DNA from: Acidobacteriota bacterium
GTDB lineage: Bacteria > Acidobacteriota > Terriglobia > Terriglobales > Acidobacteriaceae
Length of the DNA: 6,734 nucleotides
Direction of reading: 5' to 3'
NCBI GenBank assembly: GCA_021841795.1
Contig: JAKCDN010000172.1
Location: 1-6,734, forward strand
Part shown: piece by piece, positions 1 to 6,077 of the stretch
Layout of the letters: each line of letters opens with the position of its first letter
How positions within the stretch are numbered: the stretch's first letter is position 1
Notes under the pieces: generated by a model
The model's input: the letters and a program-made list of their open reading frames with translations, nothing else
The model's database searches: none
What the model was told of the DNA's origin: nothing
Program-made: the position numbers and the translations under genes

Positions 1-2053
1 CGACGACTCGGTGGTGGTGCTGGAAAATATCTTCCGCTACATGGAGCTCGGCAGCCCGCCCAACGAGGCCGCAGAAAAAGGCGGTATGGAAGTCTCGCTG
101 GCTGTGCTGGCCGCCACGTCCACCACATCCATCGTGTTCTTCCCGGTCTCGTTCCTCTCCGGCATCAGCAAATACATCTTTGCTCCGCTCGGCCTGGGCG
201 TGGTCTTTTCCATCTTCGCCTCCTACTTCTTCGCCATGACCGTGGTGCCGCTCTTCTGCGCCAAGTTCGTCCGCCTCGATCATCACACCGAGGGCCACGG
301 CGAAGCCCAGCACAAGCAGTCTCATTTCCGCCGCTTCGTCGACAAGTTCAACGTCTACTTCCAGGCCTTCCTCGATCGTTATGAGAAGCTTGCCTTCCGC
401 GTCCTGCAGCGCCCTGCCTTTTCCGCCACGGTGATCCTCGCCGGGCTCGCCATCCTGCTCTTCGGCCTGTTTCCCTTCCTGGGCCGGGCCTACTTCCCTC
501 GCACCGATCCCGGCCAGTTCGTGATCAACGTACGCATGCCCAGCGGCACCCGCCTCGAGGTCAGCAATGACTACATGGCCAAGGTCGAAAACGTCATTCG
601 CGGCGTCGTCAAGCCCAAAGACCTGGGCATGATCGTCTCCAACATCGGCGTGTATCCCGATCTCTCGTCCATCTTCACCCCCAACGCATCCATGGATACC
701 GCCTTTGTGCAGACCAGTCTGAACGAAGACAGCAGTCTGGGCAGCTATGCCTACATGGAGCGGGTCCACACCGCGCTCTCCCGCCAGTTGCCGGAGCTCA
801 CCTGCTACTACCAGGTCGGTGGACTCATCGACGGCGTCATCAATGAAGGCATGCCCGCTCCCATCGATATTCAGATAGGCTCCATGAATATGCGCGGCGC
901 CTTCGACCTCGCCCAGCAGTTGGCCGCTAAGATCAAGGCCATGCCCAACGTCAGCGACGTCTACATCCCCCAGGATCTCAACTACCCCGGCATCGCCCTC
1001 GACATCGATCGCGAAAAGGCCAGCCTGGTTGGGCTTTCCACCCAGGACGTCGTCAATGACGTCATCACCGCCATGACCTCCGACGGCATGATCGCGCCCA
1101 GTTACTGGATCGATCCCGAGAGCGGCAACAACTACATGGTCACGGTGCAGTACGCCAACAGCTGGATCGACAACATGTCCATGCAGGACTTCGAGAACAT
1201 TCCCCTGCGCGGCGCCCATCCCCCGGGTTACAGCCCCACCAACATCGGCCACATGGCCGACGATATACCCAACAACTTCCTGAAGAGCGACCATCCCTCG
1301 GGATACACGCCTCTCAGCTCCGTTGCCGACATTCAGTTGATGAACACACCCACCGAGGTCGATCACTACCAGATCCGGCGCGTCATCGACATCTACGTCG
1401 CCACCAAGACTGAGGCTCTCAACTCGGTGATCTCCAGGGTCAACAACCTGCTCGACAATACCAAGCACGATCGCAACACCGTCCTCACCGTGCGCGGCGC
1501 GGCCGTCAACATGAATCAGGCCTTCAAGGACTTCGGCCTCGGTCTTGCCGTCGCCGTCTTGATGGTCTACCTGATCCTGATGGCACAGTTCCGCTCCTTC
1601 ATTGATCCCTTCATCATCCTCATGGCCATCCCCCCGGGTCTGGTGGGCGTGGTCATGATCCTGCTCTTCACCGGCGCGACTCTCAACATCATGTCGCTGA
1701 TGGGCGTCATCATGATGACCGGCATCGTGGTGTCAAACAGCATCCTCATCGTGGAGTTCGCCGGTATCCTCCACGAACAGGGACAGCCGCTGCTTGAAGC
1801 GGTTGTGCACTCCTGCAAGATCCGCCTTCGCCCCATCCTCATGACCTCCCTGGCCACTCTGCTGGGCATGATTCCGATGGCCCTCGGCCTTGAAGCCGGC
1901 AGCGAACAGTACGCCCCGCTGGCCCGCGCCGTTATCGGCGGACTTGCCGTCTCCGTCGCCGTAACCGTGTTCCTGGTTCCGGCCGTTTACCTCGTGATTC
2001 ATGGCCGGCGCGACGCCAAGGCCGCCTCTGCCGAGGAGCTGGAACATGCATAA
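1..2053 (+). CDS. RND-family multidrug efflux permease (AcrB/MexB-like), 5'-truncated by the window edge
   Basis: This is the inner-membrane, proton-driven pump subunit of a tripartite efflux system. Reading frame begins at base 2 with Asp-Asp-Ser-Val-Val-Val-Leu-Glu-Asn, the TM4 motif equivalent to AcrB D407/D408, so about 400 N-terminal residues lie outside the window; 683 residues are visible. Visible parts in order: TM5 and TM6 (about residues 30-85), a His-rich cytoplasmic linker (about 92-108), TM7 (about 140-160), the second periplasmic porter/docking half, then TM8-TM12 (bases about 1520-2010). The TM11 RLRPILMTS segment (R971- and T978-like residues, bases 1823 and 1844) is intact. 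Odd points: the AcrB K940-equivalent in TM10 is Ser (bases 1733-1735, G-I-V-V-S-N-S), and there is an apparent insertion at 1208-1312. The stop overlaps the tolC-like start. The substrate cannot be inferred. The family call is very secure; heavy-metal (CusA-type) export is less likely because the TM4/TM11 motifs are HAE-like. Confidence 0.96.
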   Translation, partial: DDSVVVLENIFRYMELGSPPNEAAEKGGMEVSLAVLAATSTTSIVFFPVSFLSGISKYIFAPLGLGVVFSIFASYFFAMTVVPLFCAKFVRLDHHTEGHGEAQHKQSHFRRFVDKFNVYFQAFLDRYEKLAFRVLQRPAFSATVILAGLAILLFGLFPFLGRAYFPRTDPGQFVINVRMPSGTRLEVSNDYMAKVENVIRGVVKPKDLGMIVSNIGVYPDLSSIFTPNASMDTAFVQTSLNEDSSLGSYAYMERVHTALSRQLPELTCYYQVGGLIDGVINEGMPAPIDIQIGSMNMRGAFDLAQQLAAKIKAMPNVSDVYIPQDLNYPGIALDIDREKASLVGLSTQDVVNDVITAMTSDGMIAPSYWIDPESGNNYMVTVQYANSWIDNMSMQDFENIPLRGAHPPGYSPTNIGHMADDIPNNFLKSDHPSGYTPLSSVADIQLMNTPTEVDHYQIRRVIDIYVATKTEALNSVISRVNNLLDNTKHDRNTVLTVRGAAVNMNQAFKDFGLGLAVAVLMVYLILMAQFRSFIDPFIILMAIPPGLVGVVMILLFTGATLNIMSLMGVIMMTGIVVSNSILIVEFAGILHEQGQPLLEAVVHSCKIRLRPILMTSLATLLGMIPMALGLEAGSEQYAPLARAVIGGLAVSVAVTVFLVPAVYLVIHGRRDAKAASAEELEHA
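2033..2038 (+). promoter_or_regulatory. Ribosome binding site of the TolC-like gene
   Basis: GAGGAG lies 7 bases before the ATG at 2046, inside the last codons of the RND permease. It decides the start: the upstream in-frame ATG at 2001 has no comparable site and would add 15 residues ahead of a normal signal peptide. Confidence 0.75.
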
Positions 2054-3488
2054 AACCATCCTGAATCTGTCCCGCCGCACTGCCTTCGTCTCCGCGGCCT
2101 CTCTCTCTGCGGCGATCTGCCTCCTGCCGCTGCCGCTGCTCGCGCAGCAGCAGCGGCTTCCTGAGGCGCCCGCCGCCCACCTCATCGCTGCTCTGCAGGC
2201 TCCCGCCTCGCCGCAGCCTCAGATGGCCCCCGCGGCCTCTTCGTCGGCCGCGTCGGCTTCCTCCTCTCCCACGCTCACCATTGCGCAGGCCGAGCAGATG
2301 GCCATCGCCAACAATCCCAATATCAGCGTCGGCCGCCTGCTCGCGCTGGCCGAGGCGCAGGTCACGCGCGAAGCCCGTTCCGCCGACCTGCCCCTGGCCG
2401 TCGCCGATCTCGACGCCGTCGGATCGCATCTCAACAGCCGCATCACCGGTGACGGCTCGCTCAACAGCCCCAGAATTCTGAATAAGGCTTCCGGGGGCCT
2501 CACCGTCAGCCAGCTCATCACCGACTTCGGCCGTACCCACAACCTCATCCTCAGCGCCAAATCGAACGCCCGGGCGCAGCTTGAGACCGAGCACGCCACC
2601 GAGCTTGACATCACGCTCACCGTCGATCAGGCCTTCTACCAGGCGCTCACCGCGCAGGCCGTTCTCAAGGTGGCGCAGGAAACCGTTGCCCAGCGCCAGG
2701 CCACCGTCGATCAGGTCACGGCCCTCACCAAATCCAAGATCCGTTCCGACCTCGACCTCAGCTTTGCCGACGTTCAGCTATCGCAGGCCAAGCTGCTCCT
2801 GCTCAACGCTGAAAACGAAACCCAGGTCGCCATGGCCTCGCTCAACAACGTCCTCGGCACCGACCAGGATCGGCAGTATACCCTCATCGACAACAATCCC
2901 GGAGCGCCGGCGCCCGCGCCAGACGATGCGGAAGCCATGGTCAAGGCGGCCTTCACCGCCCGTCCTGATCTGGCCGCCCTCACCGACCAGTATCTCGCCG
3001 CCAAACATTACGCCACGGCGCAGCGCGATCTCTGGATGCCCACCGTCTCGGCCCTGGCGAGTGCCGGCGACGCGCCCGTGCGCGACGACCGTATCCAGTC
3101 ATCCTGGTACTTCGGCGCCGGCGCCAACATCGGCATTCCCGTCTTCAACGGCTTCCTCTACAACGCCGAAGCCAAGGAAGCAAAATTCCGCGCCCAGGCG
3201 GCGCAGGAAGACGTCCGCAATCTGCGCGACATGATCGCGCGCGATGTGCGCACCGCCGTGCTCAACGCCCAAACCGCCTATCAGCGCATCACCGTCACGC
3301 AGGAGTTGCTCGACCAGGCCAACTTTGCCTTCGATCTCGCCTCCGCGCGCTACAAGATCGGCTTGAGCGGCATCGTTGAGATCAGCGAAGCCCAGTTGAA
3401 CCAGACCCAGGCGCAGATCGACAACACCAATGCCCTCTACTCCTACCAGACGGCTCTATCCGTCGTGCGCTATGAGATTGGACAGTAA
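2046..3488 (+). CDS. TolC-family outer-membrane efflux channel
   Basis: 480-residue exported protein, the outer-membrane exit duct of the RND pump. It has a Sec signal peptide (Arg-rich start, hydrophobic stretch about residues 13-32, likely cleavage after L-L-A before Q-Q-Q). An Ala/Ser/Pro/Gln-rich low-complexity stretch (about 34-75) follows. The mature part has the two-repeat outer-membrane efflux protein pattern. Each repeat has long, Ala/Gln-rich amphipathic helices and a barrel strand signature: T-V-S-Q-L-I-T-D-F-G-R near 153-163 and G-I-P-V-F-N-G-F in the second half. Length is typical of the family (about 450-500). No lipobox is seen at the signal peptide (A-A-I-C lacks the small residue before Cys), so unlike OprM it is probably not lipidated. 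The ATG overlaps the permease stop by 8 bases (ATGCATAA), implying translational coupling within one operon. A terminator follows. Family is secure; substrate unknown. Confidence 0.94.
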   Translation: MHKTILNLSRRTAFVSAASLSAAICLLPLPLLAQQQRLPEAPAAHLIAALQAPASPQPQMAPAASSSAASASSSPTLTIAQAEQMAIANNPNISVGRLLALAEAQVTREARSADLPLAVADLDAVGSHLNSRITGDGSLNSPRILNKASGGLTVSQLITDFGRTHNLILSAKSNARAQLETEHATELDITLTVDQAFYQALTAQAVLKVAQETVAQRQATVDQVTALTKSKIRSDLDLSFADVQLSQAKLLLLNAENETQVAMASLNNVLGTDQDRQYTLIDNNPGAPAPAPDDAEAMVKAAFTARPDLAALTDQYLAAKHYATAQRDLWMPTVSALASAGDAPVRDDRIQSSWYFGAGANIGIPVFNGFLYNAEAKEAKFRAQAAQEDVRNLRDMIARDVRTAVLNAQTAYQRITVTQELLDQANFAFDLASARYKIGLSGIVEISEAQLNQTQAQIDNTNALYSYQTALSVVRYEIGQ

Positions 3489-3521
3489 GTAAGCCCCGGA
3501 AACGGAGCCTTTGAAGTCTTT

Positions 3522-3560
3522 GAGCCGCGCGCCCATACCGGGACGCGGCTCATCTCTTTT
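3522..3560 (+). terminator. Rho-independent terminator of the efflux operon
   Basis: A perfect 8-bp stem, GAGCCGCG (3522-3529) with CGCGGCTC (3544-3551), encloses a 14-nt loop that can add a CCC/GGG pairing. It is followed on the plus strand by ATCTCTTTTGTCTCTT. It lies 34 bases past the tolC-like stop. On the minus strand the stem is not followed by a T-run, so it serves the plus-strand operon rather than pgsA. Confidence 0.8.
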
Positions 3561-3577
3561 GTCTCTTCCCGCGACGC

Positions 3578-4216
3578 TTACGAGATGCGCACGCTCTTCC
3601 CACGCGAAAGCACCGCGGCTTTGCGCCGGTCCTTCGCGGCGTGGTCAATCTGCTTCCAGAAACCAATAAAATAATCGACCGCTGAGATCACGGCTACCGC
3701 GGCGGCAAAGTAGATCGCCGCCACTGCATACCACCGCACCGGGATCGCCACCAGGCCGATCTGCCAGTGCTCCCAGCGATGCGCCAGAACCGCCGAGACC
3801 ACCGCTACGATCTGCACCACCGTCTTCAGCTTCCCCAGCTCGCTCGCCGTGATGGTAAAACCCTCTGAAGCGGCGATCGACCGCAGCCCGGAGATCAGAA
3901 ACTCGCGGCCGATAATCACCACCACGATCCAAACCTTGACCACGTCGGGATTGTAGGCCACCAGGGCCACAAATGCCGCCGTCACCATGATCTTGTCGGC
4001 CAGGGGATCAAGAAGCATTCCCATCGTGGTGATCAGTCCGTGCTTGCGCGCCAGGTAGCCGTCCAGTCCATCCGTAATCGATGCCAGCACAAACAGCACC
4101 GAGGCCGCAAGCTCCTGCGCGCCGTGCCCCTGCCACGGGAAGTGCGGCGACAGGATCCAAAGGAAGAGCGGGATCATCGCGATCCGCGTCAGCGTGATGG
4201 AGTTGGGAAGATTCAT
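3578..4216 (-). CDS. pgsA: CDP-diacylglycerol--glycerol-3-phosphate 3-phosphatidyltransferase (PGP synthase)
   Basis: Integral-membrane enzyme that condenses CDP-diacylglycerol and glycerol 3-phosphate into phosphatidylglycerophosphate plus CMP, the committed step to phosphatidylglycerol and cardiolipin. The full CDP-alcohol phosphatidyltransferase signature D-x2-D-G-x2-A-R-x8-G-x3-D-x3-D is present: D49, D52, G53, A56, R57, G66, D70, D74 (residues counted from the chosen start). PgsA-type sequences G-R-E-F-L-I-S-G-L-R (103-112) and E-L-G-K-L-K-T (126-132) separate it from cardiolipin or phosphatidylserine synthases. Several hydrophobic segments span the protein, and a basic tail (about 187-212) ends it; at 212 residues it is somewhat longer than E. 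coli PgsA (about 180). The start at 4216 gives the family-typical M-N-L-P-N-S-I-T-L-T-R. The in-frame ATG at 4261 adds a polar 15-residue extension unlike homologues. Only a weak Shine-Dalgarno (GGGGC) precedes 4216, so the start is a little uncertain. It is convergent with the pump operon. Confidence 0.95.
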   Translation of the reverse strand: MNLPNSITLTRIAMIPLFLWILSPHFPWQGHGAQELAASVLFVLASITDGLDGYLARKHGLITTMGMLLDPLADKIMVTAAFVALVAYNPDVVKVWIVVVIIGREFLISGLRSIAASEGFTITASELGKLKTVVQIVAVVSAVLAHRWEHWQIGLVAIPVRWYAVAAIYFAAAVAVISAVDYFIGFWKQIDHAAKDRRKAAVLSRGKSVRIS

Positions 4217-4328
4217 CCGGCTTGCCCCGCACGGTCCTCGTCTCTGGCGGCGTGAAACCATTATTGCATTCGGGCACAGAGTTCGCCCTGAGACCCCGCA
4301 TCTTTCCCCGGACGCGGTTCAGAACATG

Positions 4329-4396
4329 AAACTGCGACGATTGCACCGTCCCAGCCTGTATGCTAGGTTGATATAGGACCAAATTGGTCGCAGTTT
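4329..4396. repeat. 10-bp perfect inverted repeat around the palindromic operator
   Basis: AAACTGCGAC (4329-4338) and its exact reverse complement GTCGCAGTTT (4387-4396) are separated by 48 nt. The right arm shares its GTC with the right half of the 6-1-6 palindrome at 4377-4389 and runs into the candidate -10 (TTTAAT). It could be paired protein-binding half-sites allowing a DNA loop, or the base of a large stem in RNA. Confidence 0.55.
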
Positions 4397-4399
4397 AAT
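4341..4399 (+). promoter_or_regulatory. Candidate promoter(s) for the beta-barrel/cytochrome operon
   Basis: Two readings are possible. First, TTGATA (4368-4373) and TTTAAT (4394-4399) with an unusually long 20-bp spacer that contains the whole palindrome, an arrangement known from MerR-type activated promoters. Second, TTGCAC (4341-4346) and TAGGTT (4364-4369) with a normal 17-bp spacer, which would place the transcription start at the palindrome, as for a repressor. Both matches are modest, and the consensus in this phylum is not well fixed. Confidence 0.35.
4377..4389. promoter_or_regulatory. Palindromic operator-like site, GACCAA-A-TTGGTC
   Basis: Perfect 6-bp inverted repeat with a single central base. 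It sits in the most AT-rich stretch of the intergenic region, about 212 bp before the beta-barrel gene and 160 bp before pgsA. A dyad of this size and position suggests a dimeric regulator. It loosely resembles Rrf2/IscR-type or MerR-type operators, but the regulator is not in the window and the family assignment is a guess. Confidence 0.5.
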
Positions 4400-4410
4400 C
4401 CTGCCTCTGT

Positions 4411-4548
4411 GCCGCTCTGCTGGCGGCATTGGATCCACTGCCGCGCCGCTCTTTCCGCGGCCAGCTTCAACCCAACGGCAGCCCTGGTGAAGGTCTTTTG
4501 GCGAAGCATCACCAGAGCCGCCCCACCGTCAACCCGTGAGCCGACGGT
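4411..4548 (+). promoter_or_regulatory. Structured leader: four consecutive short stem-loops
   Basis: Predicted stems by eye: GCCGC/GCGGC (4411-4415 with 4423-4427), GCCGCG/CGCGGC (4440-4445 with 4456-4461), CTGGTGA/TCACCAG (4484-4490 with 4509-4515) and ACCGTC/GACGGT (4525-4530 with 4543-4548). If transcription starts near 4375-4410, all four fall in a long 5' leader of about 200 nt. I could not match the layout to a known riboswitch; short GC stems also arise by chance in GC-rich DNA. Confidence 0.3.
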
Positions 4549-4590
4549 CCCCTTAGGATAGCGGAAACCTCGGCCACCATTCCATCTCAG

Positions 4591-4596
4591 AGAGGA
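4591..4596 (+). promoter_or_regulatory. Ribosome binding site of the beta-barrel gene
   Basis: AGAGGA lies 5 bases before the ATG at 4602. It supports that start although it leaves an unusually long region (about 30 residues) before the hydrophobic core of the signal peptide. Confidence 0.6.
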
Positions 4597-4601
4597 ATTC
4601 G

Positions 4602-5585
4602 ATGGCTCCGATCTCCCGCGATCCACTCGCGCGCTTGGCCGTCCTGCGGCCGCAGGCCCGCTTCAGCACCACGTCCCGCGGCCCCTGCCGCAATTTTGCC
4701 ACTGTCGGCTCACTCTGTCTGTGGCTTGTCTCCACCTGTCTGCCGCCGCTCGCAACCGCGACCGCCTACAGGGCCCGCGCCCAGGAGCCGCCTTATTTCG
4801 TCACCTACTCCGACGCCCTCGAAGAGCCCGGCAACCTTGAGATCGCACAGAAAGGCACCGCCGGCGTCCCGGGGGATGCAAACGGCTTTTACAGCTCGAC
4901 CATCGAGCTCGAATACGGAGCCCGGGCCTGGTGGACAACCGAAGCCTACCTTCAGGGTCAAGCCACCGCCGGCGACTCCACGCTCTTCACCGGTTTCCGC
5001 TGGGAAAACCGCTTCCGTATGCTGCCCGCCGAGCATTGGATCAACCCCGTTCTCTACGTTGAATATGAAGATGTCAATGGTGCCGACAAGAGCGTTCTCG
5101 AGGTCACCGGCCATGACGGCATCGCCGCTTTTCAGCAACGGAATTCCGACACCCGCGCTGATATCTCCCGCACCATGGAAGAGAAACTCATCCTCTCCAG
5201 CAACCCCAAGGGCTGGAATGTGTCGGAAAACTGGATCATGGAGAAAGACCTGATGGGCGGAGCCTGGGAGTTTGGTTACGCTCTTGGCGTCAGCCGGCCG
5301 TTGGCGTTGTCCGGCAGCGGCCACGCCTGTGCACTTTGCCGTCAGAATCTCAGCGCCGGAGCTGAAATCTACGGCGGTCTCGCAACCGTCCATGACTTTG
5401 GCCTTCACGACACCTCGCACTACGCGGGCCCAGCGCTTCAGTTGGATCTCCCGCACGGGCCCACACTCTTTTTCTCCCCGCAGTTTGGACTGAGCAGCAA
5501 CAGCGTGGGAACCCTGTGGCGCGTCACCGCCTCGTATGAGGTGCAGCAGTTTCGCGACCTCTTCCGCGGAAAGGAGGCGCGATGA
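4602..5585 (+). CDS. Exported, probably outer-membrane beta-barrel protein of unknown function
   Basis: 327 residues; I do not recognise a named family. The N-terminus is polar and Arg-rich (about 1-33), followed by a hydrophobic segment (about 34-55) and a plausible cleavage at A-R-A-Q (58-61), so it reads as a long-n-region signal peptide. The mature part has repeated alternating strands rich in aromatic and polar residues: around I-E-L-E-Y-G (101), L-F-T-G-F-R-W-E (128), P-V-L-Y-V-E-Y-E (149), W-E-F-G-Y-A-L-G-V (222), A-E-I-Y-G-G-L (254), T-L-F-F-S-P-Q-F (288) and L-W-R-V-T-A-S-Y-E-V (305). This is typical of a small outer-membrane barrel of roughly ten or more strands. It lacks a terminal Phe; the last 11 residues are polar. 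A C-A-L-C pair (C243, C246) sits in a predicted loop. It overlaps the cytochrome c gene by ATGA, so the two are coupled and likely act together. A periplasmic beta-rich protein is the alternative. Confidence 0.8.
   Translation: MAPISRDPLARLAVLRPQARFSTTSRGPCRNFATVGSLCLWLVSTCLPPLATATAYRARAQEPPYFVTYSDALEEPGNLEIAQKGTAGVPGDANGFYSSTIELEYGARAWWTTEAYLQGQATAGDSTLFTGFRWENRFRMLPAEHWINPVLYVEYEDVNGADKSVLEVTGHDGIAAFQQRNSDTRADISRTMEEKLILSSNPKGWNVSENWIMEKDLMGGAWEFGYALGVSRPLALSGSGHACALCRQNLSAGAEIYGGLATVHDFGLHDTSHYAGPALQLDLPHGPTLFFSPQFGLSSNSVGTLWRVTASYEVQQFRDLFRGKEAR
5571..5577 (+). promoter_or_regulatory. Ribosome binding site of the cytochrome c gene
   Basis: AAGGAGG, nearly the full anti-16S complement, lies within the last codons of the beta-barrel gene, 4 bases before the ATG at 5582. 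Such a strong site suggests the cytochrome is translated at least as well as the upstream protein. Confidence 0.75.
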
Positions 5586-5998
5586 AAAGCCTCCGGATTC
5601 CGCTTGTCGTTCTTCTCTTCCCGTTCTTCTTCACGGTCGTAATCATGGCCGCCGCTGGTTCCTGGCTACACAAGGTACCCGCCGCCGAGCACCATCGCCA
5701 GAACCCACTCTCCGGCGATCCCCAGGCGGTCGCGGCCGGGCGTCTGCTCTTTGCCGAGCACTGCGCCAAGTGTCATGGCAGCGATGCGAAAGGGCGATAT
5801 GACCGCCCCAGCCTGCGCAGTCAGCGCGTGGCATCGGCCACAGACGGCGACCTGGCCTGGCTGCTCCGCAACGGCAGTCTGCGCAACGGAATGCCCTCCT
5901 GGAGTTCCCTGCCCGAGCCGGAGCGCTGGCAGTTGATCGCCTTTCTGCGCAACCTGCCTAGCGATACCGGACGCATGGCTGGCGGCAACCATCCGTAG
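5582..5998 (+). CDS. Membrane-anchored mono-haem class I cytochrome c
   Basis: 138 residues. One haem-attachment site C-A-K-C-H (C61, C64, H65), and M104 in N-G-M-P-S-W as the probable sixth ligand, followed by the usual C-terminal helix (E-R-W-Q-L-I-A-F-L-R-N-L, 114-125). This is the order and spacing of a small class I (cytochrome_CBB3/C-type) domain. The N-terminus has a hydrophobic helix (about 6-26) followed by polar residues without an obvious signal peptidase site, so it is more likely an inner-membrane anchor with the haem in the periplasm; a cleaved signal is the alternative. The start overlaps the beta-barrel stop (ATGA, 5582-5585). It would pass single electrons in the periplasm, with partners unknown. 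Haem attachment needs the Ccm or Ccs machinery encoded elsewhere. Confidence 0.92.
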   Translation: MKSLRIPLVVLLFPFFFTVVIMAAAGSWLHKVPAAEHHRQNPLSGDPQAVAAGRLLFAEHCAKCHGSDAKGRYDRPSLRSQRVASATDGDLAWLLRNGSLRNGMPSWSSLPEPERWQLIAFLRNLPSDTGRMAGGNHP

Positions 5999-6022
5999 CG
6001 GCAATCTGCTTCGCCCCGCCAA

Positions 6023-6056
6023 CCCGCCTGCTGGTCACGCCCCGGCGTCAGGCGGG
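6023..6056. terminator. Stem-loop between convergent genes, possible bidirectional terminator
   Basis: Perfect 8-bp stem CCCGCCTG (6023-6030) with CAGGCGGG (6049-6056), and an inner ACGCC/GGCGT pairing in the 18-nt loop. It lies between the ends of the cytochrome gene and the convergent minus-strand gene, where both transcripts need to stop. Neither strand has a T-run after the stem, so intrinsic termination would be weak; it may instead block 3' exonucleases. Confidence 0.4.
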
Positions 6057-6077
6057 AGCCTGCGCGCCGATCCCTTG

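Larger units (their letters stand above)
4217..4601. other. 385-bp divergent intergenic region between pgsA and the beta-barrel/cytochrome operon
   Basis: No convincing gene: the reading frames here lack coding character or are antisense shadows. The pgsA-proximal part (4217-4328) shows no strong promoter on the minus strand; a weak AATAAT-like -10 lies near 4262-4268. The middle (4329-4400) is AT-richer and holds the palindrome and 10-bp inverted repeat. The operon-proximal part (4401-4590) is GC-rich and folds into small stem-loops. The region must contain the promoters for both divergent transcripts. Confidence 0.7.

Noticed and set aside
2133..2156. 8-bp inverted repeat CCGCTGCT/AGCAGCGG early in the TolC-like gene
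   Set aside because: It encodes the end of the signal peptide (Pro-Leu-Leu-Ala-Gln-Gln-Gln-Arg); the symmetry follows from repeated CTG/CAG codons in GC-rich DNA.
1932..2594. Minus-strand open frame spanning the RND/TolC junction
   Set aside because: Arg/Gly-rich low-complexity translation antisense to two clear genes.
4411..4548. Possible c-di-GMP (GEMM) or other known riboswitch upstream of the cytochrome operon
   Set aside because: Considered because such riboswitches precede some cytochrome genes, but the conserved core sequences are not there.
4363..4626. Minus-strand 87-codon open frame in the divergent intergenic region
   Set aside because: No ribosome binding site, no recognisable composition, and it overlaps the start of the beta-barrel gene and the palindrome region.
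4710..5456. Long open frame on the minus strand opposite the beta-barrel gene
   Set aside because: Glycine/valine-rich shadow typical of GC-rich antisense; no ribosome site, no signal, and the plus-strand frame has a coherent exported protein with a good start.
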